Positions 57,795-64,000 of a DNA stretch of 64,000 nt are shown piece after piece. Position 1 is the first letter of the stretch; every line of letters begins with the position of its first letter. Source of the stretch: Chaetomium olivaceum (Eukaryota; Ascomycota; Sordariomycetes; Sordariales; Chaetomiaceae). Location: contig JAYWVB010000012.1 of assembly GCA_039881045.1 (NCBI GenBank), positions 1 to 64,000 of the forward strand. Reading direction: 5' to 3'. The notes below the pieces were generated by a model. It was not told the origin of the DNA, did not search any database, and saw nothing but the letters and a program-made list of their open reading frames with translations. A program made the position numbers and the translations under genes.

Positions 57795-58236
57795 GCGGTT
57801 GGGGGTTGAGAGAGGAAGGGAGAGTGGGATACATGTATGGGAGGGAGGTTTATGGAGATGGGAATAATTGAGATTTACATGACAACAGTGGTCTTGCTTT
57901 ATTATTAGCGAGGTACTCTTTAATTATTTAATGGGTTTGCTGCTGGCCATCTTGGTTTGCTTGGTTTGTATGTGTGTGTGGACATGAGGCAGGAGTGAAA
58001 CGATGGTTGATGCTGGAGCAGGCCTCGGGGTTGCTACTTTCCTCGGTCATCAGTACATTTTGTGTAGGAAAGAACAAGGAAGCTAATTCTAGCTCTCGAA
58101 TTTGTTCTCCATCCCAAACGAACTTCCTATGTCTCCGACTGTCCTTTCAACCATAACGTTATCCTCCATTCCTCACACCCCTACACCCTAAATCATCCAC
58201 ATCATCTAAGCAACTTTGATACGTATATCATTTAGT
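57795..58236. other. Intergenic, 0.44 kb
   Basis: 3' flank of the beta-glucosidase gene and upstream region of the GNAT pseudogene. Nothing else was recognised. Confidence 0.55.
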
Positions 58237-60267
58237 ATGGCGTCAAATACGCCAACCTCCCCCGTAAATGGGGGTCCCGTCGAGGAAAGGAACCGCACAC
58301 TTAACACGGCTCAAAATGGCAGCGCCCAAAGCAATGCCTCTACCTCGGAGCTGTTCATCCACCAAGCTGGGAGTTCGCTTGGTGACGACAGCGAAAGCGA
58401 CATCTCTGACGACGAGACGGTCATCGTAGACGCTAGATCGGTATTGCTCCATCGCTCCACGCCAACAGCAGCGATGAGGCGCAGGCTATCCCTAGGCACT
58501 GTTGCTCGACTCACGCCTGCTCTTCCACCCCCGTCCGCAGGTGCTACTGTTTTCCCGCACGCCATGCCCGTTCTGAGACCCCGGTCCTTTACTCCCGACC
58601 TTCACGACGATTCTCAACCTGGTCAGCATGTTCGCAATGCACACACCCTGTCGTACCCGGACGTCGTCAACCTCGCCTATGGTCTGTTTGTTCCAGCTAT
58701 CAGACAGGACTTGGCCGTCCACAAGAGGAAATCTACCGTTCACATCATCTTTCCATCTCTCAGATATGATGACGGCCAGTCTGACAATACGATAGAAGTG
58801 TTGGAGGTGGCGATGTGGCATGTCTCGGGTTTGGCACGCATGTCAGAAAGTGGTCGCTATGCCATGAGACACGGCTAGGACATGGATGTTGAGGGGATGG
58901 GACCACAGGCGTACTGGGCGGTCTCTTGGGAACGAGCCAGCGCGTCAATCTTCGCTGGGAAAGTTGCCCGAGCCGCGGCCGATGTCATTGCTACAAGATC
59001 CTGGCGAACCCCAGCGGTAATCGGAGCACCAACCACGACCAACGTCGAAAACCTCACCCGGCTGGCGGGCACATCAAACCGCGAACGACAAAAGATCTAT
59101 GAAGGCTTGAACGGCCCCAATACTTTGATCTGCCGTGAGACGAGCTCCCGTTTCCCCGCGGGGGCCGAGTATACTGACTGTTCTCAAACGCGTAGGGATA
59201 CTTCACCTGATTGTACACCCTGATCATCAACGCCAAGGTCATGGATCAGCTATTATGTTGAAGCTCTGCGGAGAAATGGACACACATAAGGCCTACGGTA
59301 TTGCGATGACACCCTCAAATCTGGTGGGTGGCATCGCAAGTTTGGGTTCAAAGTATTCGCTCAGCTGAAGGGCCCCTTCGACGACCTGAAAGTTGTGGTC
59401 CGCAAACCGGCTGAGGTTGGGGCCTTTCATGTTCCAGCCCCAGACCGTGCTGCGACTGGAAGGCTTGGAATACTCAGCGATGCCGCATCCCAGGCCAAGG
59501 ACTATGCGCTGGGGCTGGCATATGAGTTTCTGATGCCGGAGTTAGCGGAAGTGATGGGGACACGCCCCAAAAGATTTGCCAAACATGAGCGTCAGATAGA
59601 AGAGGAAGAGACAGACCCGCTGTTGAAGCTGCTCGGGCTTGGGAAGGGTCTACCTGGGAAGAGAGTTTTTGATCAGTATGCGGAGCGGGCCTGGGATCAA
59701 CTCGCGCAGAGGACTGCTCATGACGTGATTGTGTTCACCGCATTCAACAATACAGCTGCGGGTGGACCAGCAAAGACTCACACAGAGCGGCCCGGACTAG
59801 CAGGAGACCGCACTGAATAGCCATAACCCGCAAACGGCCAGGTTGGGCAGTCCGGATCAACAAACCGTCACACGGAACATCCAGAGCCAGCAGAGGCTCG
59901 CAAAGAGCGGCCCGGGGCACCAGGAAGCCGAAATAAACAGCCAAAACCCACAAACGGCCATGATGAGCAACCCAGCCCAACAGAAGACCATAGCGAGCAG
60001 CCAAAGCCAAGGAATGGCCATGTTGAGCAACCCAGATCAGCAGAGAGTCACGCAGCGGCACACACCAGCACCGGCAGAAGATGGTTATGTTGAGCAATCT
60101 AGACCAGAGAAAAGGAATACAAAACAGCTAGAGTCAGTAGAGGCTCACATTGAGCAGCCCGAGTCAGTTCAGTCCCCGGAGGAGAGTACAAAGCAACACC
60201 GCAACCTGACAAGAAGCAGAGGCCCAAGCGGAAGAGGCGAGGCAAAGAGTTGGGGCTAGCAGGGTAG
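58237..60267 (+). pseudogene. Decayed GNAT acetyltransferase gene with 20-residue repeats
   Basis: From the ATG at 58237 the frame runs to TAG at 58876-58878, then continues open in the same frame. A good intron at 59135-59195 (GTGAGA, ACTGACTG branch, TAG) restores the acetyl-CoA motif A, HLIVHPDHQRQGHGSAI. Next, one base seems to be missing at GGG 59326-59328 before KFGFKVFAQLKGPFDD. The frame meets TAG (59818) and TAA (59824), then stays open through a 20-residue repeat. Further frame changes near 60070 and 60210 lead to a basic end, KRKRRGKELG. All three stops sit where CAG or CAA is expected, so C-to-T change at CpA, as in repeat-induced point mutation, is likely. An intact paralogue was not seen. 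Acetylation substrate unknown. Confidence 0.7.
59792..60060 (+). repeat. Degenerate 60-bp tandem repeat
   Basis: Four or more units of about 60 bp encode 20-residue blocks of the type EQPKPxNGHxEQPxPxE. The copies diverge by perhaps 30 percent. Comparison of units shows that two stop codons at 59818 and 59824 stand at Gln positions. Confidence 0.7.
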
Positions 60268-60396
60268 AGCTTTTTTAGTTTGGTTATCCCAAGCGCTCAA
60301 GATAGTTAAGCGAGTTGATATTAATGAATAACAGCGATGTTGCTTCTTTGCGTGGTGATGATGAGTCCGCACTCAAGAGTAAAAAGAAAAAGAATG

Positions 60397-60495
60397 CGTC
60401 ACCTGTAGGATTCGAACCTACGCTCCCGAAGGAACTGCCTTAAGCTGCTAAGCGAAGTTAGCAGGGCAGCGCGTTAACCACTCCGCCAAAGTGAC
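60397..60495 (-). tRNA. tRNA-Ser (anticodon GCT) with intron
   Basis: On the minus strand the acceptor stem GTCACTT opens at 60495 and pairs with AGGTGAC near 60398, with discriminator G. The T arm is GGTTCGAATCC. A long variable arm (TTCCTTCGGGAG) marks a class II tRNA. The anticodon stem CTGCC/GGCAG holds the loop with GCT at 60460-60462, decoding AGC/AGT. An intron of about 19-20 nt follows base 37. Confidence 0.93.
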
Positions 60496-60990
60496 TGGTT
60501 GACATGTTAAGGTAATAATTACAATTCTTTATATTCTACATGGCCAAGCCCCACGGAGCCGGTTTCTGTTGTTCAGTTTCTTCTTCAGAAAACTTGTTAT
60601 TTGAAGCAAAGTTCTAGCAACGACTAATTTGGTGTCTTGCATATAACGTGCCAATAAGGATGCGATGAGAGGCAGATCATAATCTTTCATCAAATAGCAT
60701 CGCATCCTAGCAGTGTTCGAGATTCCTTAGACCATTGTTGATTTCTGTTCACGGCAGTCAGGGGCATTGATCGTCTAACATGAACACACACATAGGGGTA
60801 ATCGAAGTGTCTATTCCCTCACACATGCCACATCCTGGCGAGGTAGGGCACTGACTACACTATCCGCATTGGCGTTCTCATCAGAGAGTGCACCAAGGCG
60901 CAAAACCAACCCCTTGCTTGCTCCAAATCTCCCGAGTAACCCTCCAGGTGTCCCACCCCCTACCCCTCTTCACACTCAAAGACAAGAGAA
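60496..60990. other. Intergenic, 0.5 kb
   Basis: A/T-richer DNA upstream of tRNA-Ser, and the 3' flank of the MFS transporter gene. Nothing else was recognised. Confidence 0.55.
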
Positions 60991-63014
60991 TCAATGCGCG
61001 AACCTAAAATCCAACCGCTTACACCCCTTGGCGTCGCTGGTGCGCACGTAGGCGGCGCGCTCCTCGGCGCTCATGCGGGCCCACACGGCCTCCTTGTACT
61101 TGTTGCGGTAGACGTAGTAGGCCTTGGTGCCCATGAAGACGGCGATGGAGAGGAGGTTGATGGCGAAGAGTTTTGTGTTGCCGTCCCGGTAGTAGGGCTT
61201 GTCCGAGTCCACGTAGATGAAGGTGTAGGCGACGTGCCCGATTTGGACGGATATCTGGTGGTGGGGGTTAGTTTGTGGTTTATGGGGGCGGGGAGGGAGG
61301 GGGCTTACGTTGTAGAGAGCTGAGGCGACGGTGCGGGTGCCGACGTTGTTGGCGTTCTTAGAGACCCAGGCAACGTTGATTGCGTCTGCGGGTAGATTGT
61401 TAGTGAGTGGAAGGGGTGATGATTAAGGGGGGGATGGTACGCACGGCAGTAGGGGTAGGACAGGAGGACGGTGATAAGAGCGTACGTCCCCCACGCGTTG
61501 TCGATCACGCCCGGCCAGAAGCGTAGGGCGATGATGCACGGCAGTGTCCAGATATTCTGCCAGACGGCGACATAGGCTCGCTGGTTGAGCCACTCGGAGA
61601 TGCGGGTGACGATAAGCAGTGTGAAGATGTGGAACACCGTCTAGATGAGGTTAGCAAGGGGTTTTGAGTGCAAAGATAAAGACGGACGTACCGCGGGAAT
61701 CGTCAGGAGATTGGTCGTAAAGGGGTTGAACCCCAGGGACCTTAGGGTCAGCGTCAAATAGGCGCTTACAGGGCCTTGCGGAATAAATGCAACGATGCCA
61801 ATGGCATACATCGGCCACAAGTCGTACTCCTTCAAAACCTCCCAAAGACGCCGAGGGGTAATAGCCTCGCGGTTGTGCATGTCACCCTTGGAGGGGTCGT
61901 CCCTAAGGACGCGGTTGACCACAATAGCCACTTCCCTGTTACTAAACCACCCCTTGGGACGGAACCATGTCTTGGTCTGCACTGCCGAGGCAGGCATGTT
62001 AAAAAAGGAGGCGAGCCCGATCACCATAGTGATGAGACCCTCGACCAAGAACAGCCATCGCCAGCCCGCCCAGCCGTTGACTCCACGTAGGTGCAACAGA
62101 GCGAAGGCTAAAAGTGAGGTAATGATTGTTGTTAAGGATAGGGTTGTCCAGAAATAACTGTCAAGCTCTGTCAGTAAGGGGGGATGGGATTAAACGTTCA
62201 AAGACAGACTCACCTCAACCGGATTGGCAACTCGCGAGATGTGTAGAAGTATGATAGCCACAGCACAATATCAGGGATAAACCCACCCTCAAGCAAGCCG
62301 AGAAGGGCCCGTGTGGCGAGAAAACCTGAGCGCCCGTGATGGCACATTGTGTGACGGCCACTAGTGACCAAAGGACAATCTGGATAGGAATCCATCGGTC
62401 GGGCCCCAGCTTCTTAGATACTAGCTGAGACGGTAGCTCGGCCAAGAGGAAACAAATGAGAAACACAACCATGCCGTAGTTGTAGTCTGTTATTCTGATT
62501 AGCTCTGCTGAGTCTTGCCGGGAAAGGGGGTTGGAATACCATTTGTTGTGAGCCCAAGATCGTCAAGCATATTATCTGCCAACGCCTGTTGGATGTTGCC
62601 GCGGTCAACCTGAAGGGCAAAGAACATGACACACTGCCCGCAACTTTTGTTAGTTTTCTGTCTTGACAATACTTTAATATGCGGAAGAACTCAGCGACGT
62701 ACCGCCCATGTGCAAATCCGCCAGTCCAACTTGCGGATCACCCGTTTCTCCTCCTCTTCTGTCCATGTCAAGGTGGGATCGAATGCGTGACGGGACTCGT
62801 ATTCGGCGTCCTCGTACACTTTCCGCCAGTGCGCTGCAACATCTGGATTAAGGAAAGGGTTTTTGATTAGGTCCTCCTCAAACTCCTCGTCTGACCCAGA
62901 GTCTTCACTGGCTGACGGGGACGATCCGAGAGCAGCGACATCTTTGGTATCGACAAGTGGCTGGGTTTTGTCGTCTCCAAGCTTAGGCGAGCTCTGCTCA
63001 GGGGGGCTCGCCAT
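60991..63014 (-). CDS. MFS transporter, Dal5/anion:cation symporter type, frame broken once
   Basis: Seven exons, complement(60991..61254, 61309..61385, 61445..61640, 61692..62157, 62214..62486, 62540..62633, 62703..63014), give 560 residues if one base is added. The N-terminal ~100 residues are cytosolic and acidic. Twelve helices are expected, and the family motifs are present: DRGNIQQALADNM after helix 1, FLATRALLGLLEGGFIPD, the WRWLFLVEG turn and HAINVAWVSKNANN late in the protein. This group moves allantoate, pantothenate, nicotinate and similar organic anions with protons across the plasma membrane; the substrate cannot be told. The frame breaks at the G3 run at 62333-62335 (CCC on the plus strand) between AITG and RSGFLATR; one extra G restores it. 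All other junctions are clean. Confidence 0.88.
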
Positions 63015-64000
63015 AGTCGCTGGGTCGTCCGGAGTGTAGATACGTAGTGAGGTGACTACGAGGGCTACGAGGGCAAAGGCGACTGCGTCAGTCGCTAATT
63101 ATAAATTTGGGATGCTGATAAAAGAGGTCGTACAAGCGGCAACCCGGTGGCCATTTATGCAACCTTCTGCTTGCCATCCTTGAGAGTGGCGGGGCCAGAC
63201 GTGACTGTGAACGCATGCTGGCATCCATCTACATATGGCGTGATGGATAATACCTGCCCGAAGTGGTGTATCAAACGTTTGACTGGAGCCTTCGCAGGTT
63301 ACTATCGAATGGTGTCAGTCTCCTCCATTGACATGGGCTAACGTTCGGTTCCATGGACAGACCCCGCAAAGGATACCACGAGGCAAAGGGATGAAGCCGA
63401 GAGCCACCCGGGCTTTTTTCTGGTGATCCCCGTGCCGGGGCGGCTTACAAGTGCTTAAACCCGATAACCACCTTCCGGGACGTGGGGGGCGGTGGGACCA
63501 ACACGCTTGAAACGATGTGGGTGGAGTGTCGTGATTCCTGCTTGTGTGAGGTGATGAAGATACCAGGACCGTGAATGGCCAAGGAAAGAAGAATCCCTGG
63601 AAAAATAGTCCCAAAAACGAGTGACCCCGGTATCACCGTTGGATTATTTATCACGGCATTGCTCAACGAAACCGGGTTAACAGGCTGACTGAGGTTGGTG
63701 TTGCGAGAAACCCGAATATCCCATCCGTTCGCAAGATATCAACGAGATGACACCATCGACACCCCGCGCTCAAATTCACGAGATTCGCGACAACCCGGAT
63801 TTTCTCATTTCCTGACTCAAGACTCAGTAGGTGTAAACCTCAACCTCGAGGCGGCTTCGCAGCCCGTCGAATGGCCCTCCACACCGGATCAAATCGTCTA
63901 TCTCCCACTCCAAACTTGCACATGGTCGAGTGATTTCCGCCCAGCATCATGGGGTCCTCGTTTGGGAGGCCCATGATGGCAGAAGACTTATCCACCACCT
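63015..64000. other. Region upstream of the MFS gene to the window edge
   Basis: The first part is the MFS promoter. A possible start of another plus-strand gene is the ATG at 63747 (MTPSTPRAQIHEIRDNPDF, stopped after 22 codons unless spliced) or the ATG at 63973 near the edge. Neither can be supported within the window. Confidence 0.4.

Noticed and set aside
14053..63014. Programmed ribosomal frameshifting as a common cause of the frame breaks
   Set aside because: The breaks occur in unrelated genes without a shared slippery heptamer or evident stem, and most fall at plain C or G runs, which fits sequencing indels better.
1..64000. CRISPR array, operons, ribosome binding sites
   Set aside because: None seen; the window is eukaryotic nuclear DNA with spliceosomal introns.

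Overview
The window is nuclear DNA of a filamentous ascomycete, most likely order Sordariales, family Chaetomiaceae (Thermothelomyces/Myceliophthora relatives). The grounds are short spliceosomal introns with GTRNGT donors and CTAAC/CTGAC branch sites, intron-containing tRNA genes, and a secreted AA9 LPMO-CBM1 and a GH3 beta-glucosidase that closely resemble the Myceliophthora thermophila enzymes as I remember them. No database search was run.

Layout. 0-5 kb: an edge-truncated hypothetical protein and a Rei1-type zinc-finger ribosome factor, both on the minus strand. 5.9-12 kb: a giant DIP2/CPS1-type double adenylation protein. 14-17.6 kb: a HET-domain protein with a C-terminal membrane part. 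18.6-21.3 kb: a membrane protein with a very long charged coiled coil. 23.6-25 kb: the vacuolar SNARE Vam7, followed by a 100-codon in-frame extension behind a UGA-CGG stop. 26.4-27.7 kb: a secreted DUF1996 protein. 28.07-28.63 kb: a 551-bp non-autonomous DNA transposon with 22-bp inverted ends and an 8-bp target duplication. 29-30 kb: an EB1 microtubule tip protein. 31.2-32.1 kb: a GT8-like protein lacking the usual active-site motifs. 32.6-33 kb: a small nuclear-looking protein. 34.2-36.2 kb: a large protein ending in a riboflavin-kinase-like domain. 38.1-39.2 kb: the LPMO. 40.5-42.1 kb: a seven-helix membrane protein. 43 kb: tRNA-Pro(CGG). 43.5-46.4 kb: a conserved fungal hypothetical and a mannose-6-phosphate-receptor-like sorting receptor. 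47.3-48.9 kb: sterol C-14 reductase (ERG24). 49.5-50.3 kb: SmD2, in eight tiny exons. 51.4-52.8 kb: an unknown coiled-coil protein. 54.8-57.8 kb: the GH3 beta-glucosidase. 58.2-60.3 kb: a decayed GNAT acetyltransferase gene with a 60-bp tandem repeat. 60.4 kb: tRNA-Ser(GCT). 61-63 kb: an MFS transporter of the Dal5/anion:cation symporter type.

The genes are mostly independent housekeeping and accessory genes, not a cluster. The only clear functional pair is the LPMO and the beta-glucosidase, both secreted cellulose-degrading enzymes, 16 kb apart. A window-wide feature is that at least seven genes, including ERG24, have their frame broken by one base, nearly always at or beside a homopolymer. 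This points to residual assembly indels more than to biology, and the entries below say where each break lies. The GNAT gene is different: it also carries three stop codons that look like C-to-T changes in Gln codons, so it is probably a true pseudogene.
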